Below are positions 15,919 through 24,569 of a DNA stretch of 55,694 nt, in pieces. Position 1 is the stretch's first letter. Every line of letters begins with the position of its first letter. This stretch comes from Actinokineospora spheciospongiae (GTDB taxonomy: Bacteria > Actinomycetota > Actinomycetes > Mycobacteriales > Pseudonocardiaceae), in the NCBI RefSeq assembly GCF_000564855.1, contig NZ_AYXG01000197.1, positions 1 through 55,694 of the forward strand. The letters are read 5' to 3'. The notes under the pieces were generated by a model. The model did no database searches and had not been told where the DNA came from. It saw nothing but the letters and a program-made list of their open reading frames with translations. Position numbers and translations under genes: made by a program.

Positions 15919-16655
15919 CCGGTGTTCTTCCGGCGCAGGGACCGGTGCCACCGCCCGGGCGTGGCCAGCGCGGCGGCCACCCGGTCCAGCGCCGAGTGCA
16001 GTTCCTCCACCGCCTCCTCCTCGCGCCTGCCCGGCCCTCCGGACAGGCCGCCGAGGGCCTCGGGGGACAGCGGGCCGGAGACGATGGTGTTCTTGGCGGC
16101 CTCCGCCGAGGGCCACGACGGGTGCTCGGCGACCACGCGCCGCAGCCGCGTCAACAGGGCGGTGTGGGCCTTGTCGAAGCGGGCGCTGTCGCGGTTGACC
16201 ACGTACGTGGAGGCGTACTCCAGCGCGGCGGCGCGGAACTCCGTGGCCGCCGCGACCAGGGCGTCGCGGTCGGCGCGGCCCGCGGTGACCCTGGCCTGCC
16301 AGGCGGTGGCCACGTAGGCGGCGAGCGCGCCGAACAGGCCGGTCAGGAACGGCAGGGCCTTGTCCAGGACGTCCTGCGGGGGTTGCTTCTGCGCCTCGTA
16401 GAGGGCCTGGCAGGCCTTCTCGAACGCCTCCGCGTCGCCCCGGCGCCACGCGGGCAGGTCGGCGACCTTGGCCTTGTCCGCGCCGAGGGCGATCGCGGCG
16501 TCGCGCAGCGGTTGGGCCTGGGCGGGGGACAGGCAGTAGACCAGTTCGTGGTCCTCGGGGTCGGCGTGCGCGGCCGGGGCCCAGGCCAGGGCGGTCCACA
16601 CCGTCACCAGGGCCACCGCCGCGCCCCGCCACCCGACCCCGCGGTCCACGCGCAC
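15915..16655 (-). CDS. Membrane-anchored extracytoplasmic protein, first gene of the NTPase operon
   Basis: About 246 residues. An N-terminal signal sequence (RGAAVALVTVWTALAWAP, with AHA as a possible cleavage site) precedes an exported region of about 90 residues (ADPEDHELVYCLSPAQAQPLRDAA...), then one membrane helix (PFLTGLFGALAAYVATAWQA) and a helical cytoplasmic tail of about 130 residues rich in Arg, Glu and Ala. This is the layout of a sensor or anchor that could recruit the two cytoplasmic NTPases encoded downstream. Start choice is uncertain: GTG 16655 or GTG 16649 put the signal peptide at the N-terminus, while TTG 16712 would add 19 residues. No enzyme motif is visible. Confidence 0.7.
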   Translation of the reverse strand: MRVDRGVGWRGAAVALVTVWTALAWAPAAHADPEDHELVYCLSPAQAQPLRDAAIALGADKAKVADLPAWRRGDAEAFEKACQALYEAQKQPPQDVLDKALPFLTGLFGALAAYVATAWQARVTAGRADRDALVAAATEFRAAALEYASTYVVNRDSARFDKAHTALLTRLRRVVAEHPSWPSAEAAKNTIVSGPLSPEALGGLSGGPGRREEEAVEELHSALDRVAAALATPGRWHRSLRRKNTG

Positions 16656-16898
16656 CCCCCGGTCGCCACCCGTGCCCGAGCACCCGGCGGGTGCCCGCCG
16701 GATGAAGGTCAACTGTAGCGAAACCCATGTGCCCGCCCCCGCTCTCTTGCTACATCCACCACCCGGGGTGGGGCGTTAGTGCGCCGACCGGGTGACGCTG
16801 CGGGTTCCCCCACGCCGCCGGGCCGCTCGACCGGGCGCGGGCGGGGTGCGGGAAACGCGGTGGCAGCGGTGACCGGGCAGGCCCTAGGGTCGCCGCAC

Positions 16899-17864
16899 GT
16901 GACCTCGCACCCACCACCGCAACCGCACGCCAGCGGCCACCTCGACGTCGGCGACGGCAACCGCATCTACTGGGAGAGCAGCGGCAACCCCGACGGCAAA
17001 CCCGCCCTGTGGCTGCACGGCGGCCCCGGCGCGGGCGGCGGGCGGGGCAGCCGCCGCCTGTTCGACCCCGACGCCTACCGCATCGTGCTGTTCGACCAGC
17101 GCGGCTGCGGGCAGAGCGAACCGCACGCCGCCGACCCCCAGGTCAGCCTGGAGCACAACACCACCGAACACCTCCTCGCCGACGTCGAGCGGCTGCGCGA
17201 ACACCTCGGCGTGGACCGGTGGCTGCTCTACGGCGGGTCCTGGGGCTGCACCCTGGCCCTGGCCTACGCCCAGCGCCACCCCGACCGGGTCTCCGAGATC
17301 GTCCTGGTCGCCATCTCCCTGAGCACCCCCGCCGAGATCGACTGGCTCTACCGGGGCGTGCGGGTGCTGGTGCCCGGCCCCTGGGAGGACTTCCGCCGCG
17401 GCTCGGGCCTGCCCGGCGACCCCGCCGGGGTGGAACTGGTCGCCGCCTACGACCGGCTCCTCAACTCACCCGACGCCGCCGTGCGCGACCGGGCCGCCGT
17501 CGACTGGTGCGCCTGGGAGGACGCGGTCATCGCCCACGAACCGCGCGCCGGGCACTTCTCGGCCACCTTCGGCGACACCCAGCGCGCCTTCACCCGCATC
17601 TGCGCCCACTACTACTCCCACCACGCCTGGCTCGACGACGGCGCCCTGCTGCGCGGCATGGACCGCATCGCCCACGTCCCCGCCGTCCTCATCCACGGCC
17701 GCCTGGACTTCGGCTGCCCGCTCAAGACCGCCTGGGATCTCGCCGCGGCCTGGCCCGCCGCCGACCTGGTGGTCATCGACGACTCCGGGCACACCGGCAG
17801 CCCCGCCCTGTCCGACGCCATCCACGCCGCCACTGCCCGCTTCGCCCCCGCCGAGGGGGCCTGA
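16899..17864 (+). CDS. pip: Proline iminopeptidase (S33 alpha/beta hydrolase)
   Basis: The 321-residue S33 peptidase removes N-terminal proline from peptides. It contains the oxyanion-hole block LWLHGGPGAGGG, FDQRGCGQSEPH, the nucleophile elbow GGSWGCTLAL with the catalytic serine, a lid region, IHGRLDFGCPL with the acid residue, and a late DDSGHTG carrying the catalytic histidine. All match family order and length (about 310-320). GTG at 16899 is preferred over an upstream in-frame ATG that would add 40 low-complexity residues. No export signal, so cytoplasmic. A GNAT gene follows after 5 bases. It fits the peptide-use theme of the next 9 kb. Confidence 0.93.
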   Translation: MTSHPPPQPHASGHLDVGDGNRIYWESSGNPDGKPALWLHGGPGAGGGRGSRRLFDPDAYRIVLFDQRGCGQSEPHAADPQVSLEHNTTEHLLADVERLREHLGVDRWLLYGGSWGCTLALAYAQRHPDRVSEIVLVAISLSTPAEIDWLYRGVRVLVPGPWEDFRRGSGLPGDPAGVELVAAYDRLLNSPDAAVRDRAAVDWCAWEDAVIAHEPRAGHFSATFGDTQRAFTRICAHYYSHHAWLDDGALLRGMDRIAHVPAVLIHGRLDFGCPLKTAWDLAAAWPAADLVVIDDSGHTGSPALSDAIHAATARFAPAEGA

Positions 17865-17869
17865 GGGCC

Positions 17870-18448
17870 GTGCCGAGGCTGATCGCAGACGTCCTGCCCG
17901 CCGGGGCCCTCGCCGGGGGTGACCAGCCGCGCATCCCCGGAGACGGGGTGCTGCTGCGGCCGTGGCGGGCGGGTGACCACGCCGCCGTCGTCGCCGGGTA
18001 CACCGACCCCGACATCCAGCGGTGGCACGCGCGCGGCATGGACGACGCCGAGGCCCGGGACTGGATCACCGGGTGGGGTGCGCGGTGGCGGGCGGAGACC
18101 GGGGCCGGGTGGGCCGTGGTCTCCGCCGAGGCCGAGGGCACCGTGCTCGGGCAGATCAGCCTGCGCCGCGTGCACCTCGACGAGGCCCGCGCGGAGGTGT
18201 CGTACTGGGTGCTGCACGCCGCCCGCGGGCACGCGGTAGCGCCGCGGGCGCTCACGGCCCTGGCCGGGTGGGGGTTCACCGGGCTCGGGCTGCACCGGAT
18301 CGAGGTGGCGCACTCCACGGCCAACCCCGCTTCCTGCCGGGTGGCCGAACGGGCGGGGTTCGCGCTGGAGGGGACCAAGCGGGCCGAGGTGCTGCACGCC
18401 GACGGGTGGCACGACATGCACCTGCACGCCCGCCTCGACACCGACTGA
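17870..18448 (+). CDS. GNAT-family N-acetyltransferase
   Basis: The 192-residue protein has a RimJ/RimL-like GNAT pattern: VLLRPWRAGDHAAVVAGYTDPDIQRW at the start, AVVSAEAEGTVLGQISLRRV, EVSYWVLHAARGHAVAPRAL (acetyl-CoA loop, R-G-H-A-V-A type), then LHRIEVAHSTANPASCRVAERAGFALEGTKR. These are the usual blocks for enzymes acetylating amino groups of proteins or small molecules. The GTG start lies 5 bases after the pip stop, so the two genes are co-transcribed. A hairpin terminator follows. Substrate unknown. Confidence 0.85.
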   Translation: MPRLIADVLPAGALAGGDQPRIPGDGVLLRPWRAGDHAAVVAGYTDPDIQRWHARGMDDAEARDWITGWGARWRAETGAGWAVVSAEAEGTVLGQISLRRVHLDEARAEVSYWVLHAARGHAVAPRALTALAGWGFTGLGLHRIEVAHSTANPASCRVAERAGFALEGTKRAEVLHADGWHDMHLHARLDTD

Positions 18449-18509
18449 CCACCCGGCGACCCGGCCGGGGCAGGGCGGGGACACCCGCACGGTCGGACCG
18501 GGCCGATGC

Positions 18510-18547
18510 CGCCCCGGGTGGTCGACCGCGACCGACCACCCGGGGCG
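18510..18547. terminator. Bidirectional terminator hairpin
   Basis: Perfect 15-bp stem: 18510-18524 (starting CGCCCC) pairs with 18533-18547 (ending GGGGCG) across an 8-base loop, between the GNAT gene and the convergent M20 peptidase gene. Confidence 0.7.
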
Positions 18548-18575
18548 CACGCGGACCACCGGCCCGCGCCGCGCC

Positions 18576-19880
18576 TCAGCAGTCGGACAGGAACCGGTCG
18601 AGGACCTCCACCCCGAACCGCAGGCCTTCGACCGGGACCCGCTCGTCGACCCCGTGGGCCATCGCCCGGTAGTCGAAGTCCGGCGAGAGCAGCAGCGGGG
18701 CGAACCCGAAGCACTCGATGCCCAACTGGGAGAACGCCTTCGCGTCGGTGCCCCCGCCCATGCAGTACGGGACCACCACCGCCCCCGGGTCCTGCGAGCG
18801 CAGCGCCGCGGCCATGGCGTCGAACCACGGGGAATCCACCCGCGACTCCACCGGCGGCTGGTGGGCGACGTACTCGCGGGTGATGCCCGGGCCCAGCAGC
18901 CGGTCGATCTCGGCGAGCATCACCGCCTCGGTGCCCGGCAGGACCCGGGTGTCGACCTGCGCCTGGGCCACCCCGGGCACCACGTTGACCTTGTACCCGG
19001 CCTGCAGCACCGTGGGGCGGGTGCTGTTGCGCACCACGTTCTCCACCATCTTCGTGGCGTTGCCGAAACCGGCGATGGTGGCGTCGACGTCGTTCCAGTC
19101 GACCGGGGCGCCCAGGGCGGTGCCGACCCGGTCGATGAACGCCCGCACGGTGGGGATGAGGTGGATGGGCCACCGGTGGGCGGCCAGCCGGGACAGGGCG
19201 TGGACCAGCTTCTCCACCGCGTTGTCGTCGTTGCGGCGCGAGCCGTGCCCGGCGCGGCCGGTCGCGGTCAGCCGCAGGTGCGAGGTGCCCCGCTCGGCGG
19301 TGCCCACCGGGTACAGGTGCACCAGCTCCCCGGTGGCCGAGCGGGCGGGCACGGTGTAGCCGCCGGACTCGCTGATGGCCGCCGCGCACCCCTCGAACAG
19401 CGACGCGTGCTCCTGCACCAGCCAGTGCGCCCCCCACTGCCCGTCGTCCTCCTCGTCGGCGACGAAGGCGAAGACCACGTCGCGGCGCGGGCCCCGGCCC
19501 TCGGCCGCCCAGCGGGCCAGCACGGTCAGCACGTTGGCGACCATGTCCTTCATGTCCACCGAGCCCCGGCCCCACACGTACCCGTCGTGGATCTCCCCGG
19601 AGAACGGGTGCCTGCTCCACTCCGCCGGGTCGGCGGGCACCACGTCGAGGTGGGCCTGCACCAGCAGCGCGGGCAGCGTCGGGTCGGTCCCCGGCCAGCG
19701 GGCGACGACGTTGGAGCGGCCCGGTGCGCGCTCCAGCAGCACCGGCGCCAGGCCCGCGTCGCCCAGCCGCCCGGCGACCAGTTCCGCCGCCGGTCGCTCC
19801 GGGTTGCCCGCACCCCCGCCCAGGTTGGTCGTGTCGATCCGGACCAGCCTGGAGCAGAGTTCCTCGACAGCCTCACCCAC
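18576..19880 (-). CDS. M20-family metallopeptidase
   Basis: The 434-residue dinuclear zinc peptidase of the M20 group (dipeptidase, acetylornithine deacetylase, carboxypeptidase relatives) has metal-binding blocks in order: VQAHLDVVPADP, WGRGSVDMKDM, VADEEDDGQWG, and a late YCMGGGTDAKAFSQLG followed by AHGVDERVPVE. The dimerisation domain lies between (RLTATGRAGHGSR). GTG start at 19880 is preceded by GAGAAGGGG. The gene is 13 bases downstream of the M55 peptidase in the same orientation and divergent from a peptide transporter, so a role in hydrolysing imported or recycled peptides is likely. Confidence 0.9.
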   Translation of the reverse strand: MGEAVEELCSRLVRIDTTNLGGGAGNPERPAAELVAGRLGDAGLAPVLLERAPGRSNVVARWPGTDPTLPALLVQAHLDVVPADPAEWSRHPFSGEIHDGYVWGRGSVDMKDMVANVLTVLARWAAEGRGPRRDVVFAFVADEEDDGQWGAHWLVQEHASLFEGCAAAISESGGYTVPARSATGELVHLYPVGTAERGTSHLRLTATGRAGHGSRRNDDNAVEKLVHALSRLAAHRWPIHLIPTVRAFIDRVGTALGAPVDWNDVDATIAGFGNATKMVENVVRNSTRPTVLQAGYKVNVVPGVAQAQVDTRVLPGTEAVMLAEIDRLLGPGITREYVAHQPPVESRVDSPWFDAMAAALRSQDPGAVVVPYCMGGGTDAKAFSQLGIECFGFAPLLLSPDFDYRAMAHGVDERVPVEGLRFGVEVLDRFLSDC

Positions 19881-19893
19881 GCCGTACCCCTTC

Positions 19894-20721
19894 TCAGCCG
19901 TACAACCCGTCGATGGCGCCCGCCGCGATGGCGGTGACCACCTTGAACGCCTTCATCGCCGCGGTCTGCGACTCCGCGGTGAACCTCACCGTGCGCGTAC
20001 CCACCAATTCCACCGTCGGCACCACCGCGGCGGCATGTGCGAGATGTGTCGCATCGAAGTCGACCTCCACGGTGTGAGCGGACGCGTCGCCGTGCCCGCG
20101 CCCGGCGTGGGCCATCGCCGCGGCCGCCTCGGCGGTGATCACCGCGGCGGTCACCGACGGCGGCGAGCACACCGCGGCGTAGCGCGACACGCACTCCTTG
20201 ACCACCGCGTGCCGCGCCCTGGGCGCGTAGGTGGCCGCGTCGGCGCAGGTCAGGTCGTCGCCGGTGACCAGCAGCACCGGCACCCCGTGTTCGGCGGCGA
20301 GGGCGGCGTTGAGCCTGCCCTCGCCGGCCGCGACCCCGTCGAGGCGGACCTCGGTGATCGAGTTCTCCAGGTAGGTGTGGGCCAGCACCCCGTCGGCGCC
20401 CGCCCCGGTGTGGTAGCCCAGGAACACCACCCCGTCGACCCCGGAGTCGATGCCCTGCATCATCGACAGCGGCTTGTGGCGGCCGGTGAGCAGCCGGGCC
20501 CGGGGGTCCAGCTCCTCCAGCAGCACGTTGCGCTGGGAGGAGTGCGCCTCGTTGACCAGCACCTCGGCGGCGCCGCCGTCGAACAGCCCGGCCACGCAGG
20601 CGTTGACGTCACCGGTCAGCGACCGGCGGAACCGCTGCCACTGCTCGGTGCCCGGCACGACGTCGGCGGTGCAGGTGACGCCGGTGGCGCCTTCCATGTC
20701 CGCGGAGATGAGGATGCGCAC
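19894..20721 (-). CDS. M55 D-aminopeptidase (DppA-like)
   Basis: The 275-residue protein begins VRILISADMEGATGV, the M55 signature with the metal-binding D-x-E. It continues with VNEAHSSQRN, VFLGYHTGAGADGVLAHTY and NSITEVRLDG, which together supply the histidine and glutamate ligands of DppA. DppA of Bacillus is a D-stereospecific aminopeptidase releasing D-Ala from peptides and sits in the dpp operon. Here it is divergent from a dpp-like transporter, so the linkage is preserved. GTG at 20721 gives the conserved N-terminus directly; a longer start is not needed. Forms an operon with the M20 gene. Confidence 0.92.
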   Translation of the reverse strand: MRILISADMEGATGVTCTADVVPGTEQWQRFRRSLTGDVNACVAGLFDGGAAEVLVNEAHSSQRNVLLEELDPRARLLTGRHKPLSMMQGIDSGVDGVVFLGYHTGAGADGVLAHTYLENSITEVRLDGVAAGEGRLNAALAAEHGVPVLLVTGDDLTCADAATYAPRARHAVVKECVSRYAAVCSPPSVTAAVITAEAAAAMAHAGRGHGDASAHTVEVDFDATHLAHAAAVVPTVELVGTRTVRFTAESQTAAMKAFKVVTAIAAGAIDGLYG

Positions 20722-20729
20722 CGGACCCA

Positions 20730-20781
20730 GGTTACTTCTGCGCGACACTCGTTGACTTCCACGGTTCCCGAATGGTTACTT
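20730..20781. promoter_or_regulatory. Paired GGTTACTT repeats between peptidase and transporter operons
   Basis: GGTTACTT occurs at 20730-20737 and again at 20774-20781, 44 bp apart (about four helical turns), in the gap between the M55 start and the binding-protein start. A TTGACT at 20752-20757 could be the -35 element for the transporter. The layout suggests one regulator controlling both operons. Confidence 0.4.
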
Positions 20782-20835
20782 TCTTGCCAACTGTGACAGG
20801 AGCTGCGTCACACCGACGGACGAGGGGTGGGCACG

Positions 20836-22641
20836 GTGCGGCAGAGAAGATGGGCGTTGGGGGCATCCACACTGGTGGTGGCCATGTCGGCGGGACTGGG
20901 GGCGGTACCGGCGGCGACGACCGCCACCGCCGCCGCGCAACAGGGGACGACGCTGCGGGTCGCGGTCACCCAGGAGGTCGACTCGCTCAACCCGTTCCTG
21001 TCGATCACCCGCACCGGGACCGACATCCTGCGGGCCGCGTTCGAGGAGCTGACCACCGCCTCGGCCGCGGACCTGAGCCCCGAGCCGGGCCTGGCCGAGA
21101 AGTGGGAACCCTCACCGGACAAGCTCACCTGGACCTACACCGTGCGCCGCGGCGCGAAGTGGAGCGACGGACAGCCGATCACCGCCGCGGACGTGGCGTT
21201 CACGTTCAACCTGATGCTGTCCAACGAGACCGCCCGCACCGCCAACGGCAACTACGTCGCCCAGTGGGAATCGGTCACCGCCCCCGACGAGACGACCGTG
21301 GTGGTCAAGACGAGGGCCCCGCAGACCACCATGGTCGCCCTGGACATCCCGATCGTGCCCGAGCACGTGTGGTCCAAGGTCGACGTGGGCGCCGAACCCG
21401 CCTACCCCATGGTGGGGTCCGGGCCGTTCGTCATCACCGACTTCAAGGAGAGCCAGTACACCCGGCTCTCGGCGAACAAGCAGTACTGGCGCGGCGCACC
21501 GAAGATCGACAACCTCGACTTCATCCACTACAAGAACGCCGACGCCGCCGTGCAGGCGCTGCGCAACGGCGAGGTCGACCTGGTCAACGGCCTGACCCCC
21601 ACCCAATTCGACGCGCTCGCCGGTGACCCGGACATCGAGCGCAACAACGCCAAGGGCAAGCGGTTCAACGAACTGGTCATGAACCCCGGGGCCGCCACCG
21701 CCACCGGGCAGCCCATCGGCGACGGGCACCCCGCCCTCAAGGACCCGCGGCTGCGCCGGGCCATCGCCCAGGCCATCGACTCCAAGACCATCGTCGACAA
21801 GGTCTCCGGCGGGTACGCCACCGTCGGCGGTGGCTACATCCCGCCGCTGTTCTCCACCTACCACTGGGAACCCACCGGGGATCAGGCGCGGCCCTTCGAC
21901 CCGGCCGCGGCCAACTCCGCCCTCGACGCCGCCGGGTACGCCCGCGGCGGCGACGGGGTGCGCGTCGACCCCGCCAGTGGGCGCCCGCTGAAGTTCCGGC
22001 TGATGCTGCACTCCGGCAAGGCCTTCGACGAGCAGTCCGCCCCGTTCATCCAGGGGTGGCTGCGCGACATCGGCATCGCCGTGGACGTGCGGTCGGTGGC
22101 CGACAACAAGCTCAACGAGGACACCACCGCCGGGCGGTTCGACCTGGCCTACAGCGGCTGGACCGGCAACCCCGACCCCGATGCCGTCCTCGCCCTGCAG
22201 ACCTGCGCGTCGCGGCCCAACGCCGACGGCAAGGGCGCCACCCCCGACTCGTTCTTCTGCGACGCGGACTACGACCGCCTCTACGCCCAGCAGGGCAGCG
22301 AGTTCGACACCGCCAAGCGCGCCGAGATCGTCAAGCGGATGCAGCAGATCCTGCACGCCCAGGCGCCGCTGACCATCCTGTCCTACGACAACGCCCTGGA
22401 GGCCTACCGCAAGGACAGGTTCGCCCCGTTCACCCTGTCCCCGGACCCGGGCGGGTTCATCATGAACCAGCAGTCCTACTGGGGTTACTACAGCGCCACC
22501 CCCGCGTCGGCGTCCGCCTCGGGCGGGTCCTCGTCGTCGACGGTGGTGTGGGTGGTCATCGGCGCGGTCGTGGTGATCGCCGCCGTGGCGGCCCTGGTGC
22601 TGGCCCGCCGCCGCAGGGCCACCGCGGACGAGCGCGAATGA
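20836..22641 (+). CDS. Oligopeptide-type ABC transporter substrate-binding protein with C-terminal membrane anchor
   Basis: The 601-residue family-5 binding protein has a Sec signal (VRQRRWALGASTLVVAMSAG...) without a lipobox cysteine. The mature part shows LRVAVTQEVDSLNPFLSITR, AEKWEPSPDKLTWTYTVRRGAKWSDGQPITAADVAFTF and DPRLRRAIAQAID, the classical SBP_bac_5 blocks. After the domain a Ser/Ala linker leads to one C-terminal helix (VVWVVIGAVVVIAAVAALVL) and an R-R-R-R stop. Gram-positive binding proteins are normally lipoproteins, so this anchor is unusual. GTG at 20836 has GAGGGG eight bases upstream; GTG 20827 is the alternative. The stop overlaps the permease start (ATGA). Confidence 0.92.
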   Translation: MRQRRWALGASTLVVAMSAGLGAVPAATTATAAAQQGTTLRVAVTQEVDSLNPFLSITRTGTDILRAAFEELTTASAADLSPEPGLAEKWEPSPDKLTWTYTVRRGAKWSDGQPITAADVAFTFNLMLSNETARTANGNYVAQWESVTAPDETTVVVKTRAPQTTMVALDIPIVPEHVWSKVDVGAEPAYPMVGSGPFVITDFKESQYTRLSANKQYWRGAPKIDNLDFIHYKNADAAVQALRNGEVDLVNGLTPTQFDALAGDPDIERNNAKGKRFNELVMNPGAATATGQPIGDGHPALKDPRLRRAIAQAIDSKTIVDKVSGGYATVGGGYIPPLFSTYHWEPTGDQARPFDPAAANSALDAAGYARGGDGVRVDPASGRPLKFRLMLHSGKAFDEQSAPFIQGWLRDIGIAVDVRSVADNKLNEDTTAGRFDLAYSGWTGNPDPDAVLALQTCASRPNADGKGATPDSFFCDADYDRLYAQQGSEFDTAKRAEIVKRMQQILHAQAPLTILSYDNALEAYRKDRFAPFTLSPDPGGFIMNQQSYWGYYSATPASASASGGSSSSTVVWVVIGAVVVIAAVAALVLARRRRATADERE

Positions 22642-23663
22642 CCGACGCGCTCACCACCGTCGAGCCCCCCGCCGCCGCCACCCCGCGTGGCGGCGGCGGG
22701 GGGACGCTGCGCTACGTGCTCAGCAAGGTCGGCGCCGCGCTGATCAGCCTGGGGCTGATCGTGGTCCTCGGGTTCGTGCTGTTCCGGGTCCTGCTGCCCG
22801 GCGACCCGGTGCGCACCCTGACCCGCGGCGCCCCGGTCACCCCCGAGGGCGCCGCCGCCCTCGAACGCGAGTACGGGTTCGACCTGCCGCTGTGGGGGCA
22901 GTTCACCCGCTACCTGGGCAACCTCGCCCACGGGGACCTCGACAGGTCGCTGGTGTTCAAGGTGCCGGTGGCGCAGAAGATCGGCGAACGGCTCGGCCCG
23001 ACGCTGCTGCTGGTCGGCGTGGGCACCCTCATCGCGGTGGTGCTGGGCCTGTGGCTGGGCACCCGCACCGCCTGGCGGCGCGGCAGCCGCTTCGACCGCA
23101 CCGCCACCGGGATCGCCCTCGCCCTGTGGTCGGCCCCCACCTTCTGGCTGGGGCTGGTCCTGCTGACCGCCACCGGCGGGCTGTTCCCCTCCGGGGGCAT
23201 CACCTACCCCGACACCCCACCGGACTTCCTCTCCCAGGCCCTCGACACCGCCCACCACATGGTGCTGCCCACGATCACCCTCGTCGCCGTCGTCTACGCC
23301 CAGTACCAACTGGTCATGCGGTCCTCGCTGGTGGAGGAGATGCACGCCGAGCACCTGCTCACCGCCCGCGCCAAGGGCCTGCGCGACGACGAGGTGCGCC
23401 GCCGCCACGCCGTGCCCAACGCCCTGCTGCCCACCGTGACCCTGGTGTTCCTGCACCTGGGCCTGGTGGTGTCCGGGGCGATCACGGTGGAGACGGTGTT
23501 CTCCTGGCCCGGCCTGGGCCTGCTCACCTTCGAGGCGCTGCGCTTCCCCGACTACCCGCTGCTGCAGGGCACCTTCCTGGTGCTGGCCGCCGCCGTGGTC
23601 GTGATGAACCTCGTCGCCGACCTGCTCCTGCGGGTCCTCGACCCCCGGGTGCGTGCCTCATGA
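22638..23663 (+). CDS. Peptide ABC transporter permease (DppB-like)
   Basis: The 341-residue inner-membrane permease of the DppB/OppB group opens with a Pro/Gly-rich tail. A first membrane helix LISLGLIVVLGFVLFRVLLPGDPVR carries the family PGDP motif, then come five further helices. The EAA-type loop LTARAKGLRDDEVRRRHAVPNALLP contacts the ATPase. ATGA overlap with the binding-protein gene before it and with the second permease after it shows a single coupled operon. It should form the heterodimeric channel with the next gene product. Confidence 0.93.
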   Translation: MTDALTTVEPPAAATPRGGGGGTLRYVLSKVGAALISLGLIVVLGFVLFRVLLPGDPVRTLTRGAPVTPEGAAALEREYGFDLPLWGQFTRYLGNLAHGDLDRSLVFKVPVAQKIGERLGPTLLLVGVGTLIAVVLGLWLGTRTAWRRGSRFDRTATGIALALWSAPTFWLGLVLLTATGGLFPSGGITYPDTPPDFLSQALDTAHHMVLPTITLVAVVYAQYQLVMRSSLVEEMHAEHLLTARAKGLRDDEVRRRHAVPNALLPTVTLVFLHLGLVVSGAITVETVFSWPGLGLLTFEALRFPDYPLLQGTFLVLAAAVVVMNLVADLLLRVLDPRVRAS

Positions 23664-24568
23664 CCGCCCCCGAACCCGTCGAGCGGACCCCCGGCCCGGC
23701 GTGGGCGCGGCGCCGCGCCGCCGCCCGCCGCGCCTGGGGCGAGTTCACCCGCCACCGCGCCGGGGTCCTCGGCCTCGGCGTGCTGGTGCTGGTCATCGCC
23801 CTGGCCGCGCTGGCACCGCTGATCACCGACGCCGACGGCGTCGACGTCACCCGCGCCACCGGCGGCCGGTTGGAACCACCCGGCGGCCGGTACTGGCTCG
23901 GCACAGACGAGAGCGGGCGCTCGGTGCTGCTGCTGGTGCTGTGGGGGGCGCGGATCTCCCTGCTCGTCGGCCTGTCGGCCACCCTGCTCTCCATCGCCAT
24001 CGGCACCGTCGTGGGCATCCTCACCGGGCACTTCGGCGGCTGGGGGTCGGCGCTGCTGATGCGGCTGACCGACTTCTTCCTCGTGCTGCCCTCGCTGGTG
24101 CTGGCCATCGCCCTGTCCACGGTGATCGGACCGGGGGTGGGCACCATCGTGCTGGCCATCGGCGTCACCTCCTGGCCCTCGGCGGCCCGGCTGGTGCGCG
24201 CCCAGACCCTCGGCGTGGAGGCCCGCCCCTACATCGAGCGCTCCCGCGCCCTCGGCGGCGGGCACCTGCACGTCATCGGCAAGCACGTGCTGCCCGGGGT
24301 GCTGCCGCTGGTGCTGGTCAACACCACCCTGGCCGTGGGCACCGCCATCGTCGCCGAGTCCACCCTGGCCTTCCTCGGCCTCGGCGACCCGGTGGCCATC
24401 TCCTGGGGCAGCATGCTGCGCTCGGCGTCGAACTCCGGGGCCGTCACCGCCGGGGCTTGGTGGTACCTGGTGCCGCCGGGGCTGGCCATCGCCGTGGTCG
24501 TGCTCGCCTTCACCCTGTGCGGGCGCGCCATGGAGTCCGTGCTCAACCCCAGGCTGCGGGAGCGCTGA
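23660..24568 (+). CDS. Peptide ABC transporter permease (DppC-like)
   Basis: The 302-residue second permease has the DppC hallmarks: a cytoplasmic N-terminal segment with [21 protein letters not shown], a first helix, then a periplasmic loop with [25 protein letters not shown], and an EAA loop [33 protein letters not shown] and [20 protein letters not shown] near the end are also typical. The start overlaps the preceding stop (ATGA), and the ATPase gene begins two bases after its own stop. Confidence 0.93.
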   Translation: MTAPEPVERTPGPAWARRRAAARRAWGEFTRHRAGVLGLGVLVLVIALAALAPLITDADGVDVTRATGGRLEPPGGRYWLGTDESGRSVLLLVLWGARISLLVGLSATLLSIAIGTVVGILTGHFGGWGSALLMRLTDFFLVLPSLVLAIALSTVIGPGVGTIVLAIGVTSWPSAARLVRAQTLGVEARPYIERSRALGGGHLHVIGKHVLPGVLPLVLVNTTLAVGTAIVAESTLAFLGLGDPVAISWGSMLRSASNSGAVTAGAWWYLVPPGLAIAVVVLAFTLCGRAMESVLNPRLRER

Positions 24569-24569
24569 G

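Noticed and set aside
16656-16712. TTG start for the first gene of the NTPase operon
   Set aside because: It would add 19 residues before the signal peptide; GTG starts at 16655 or 16649 place the hydrophobic segment correctly.
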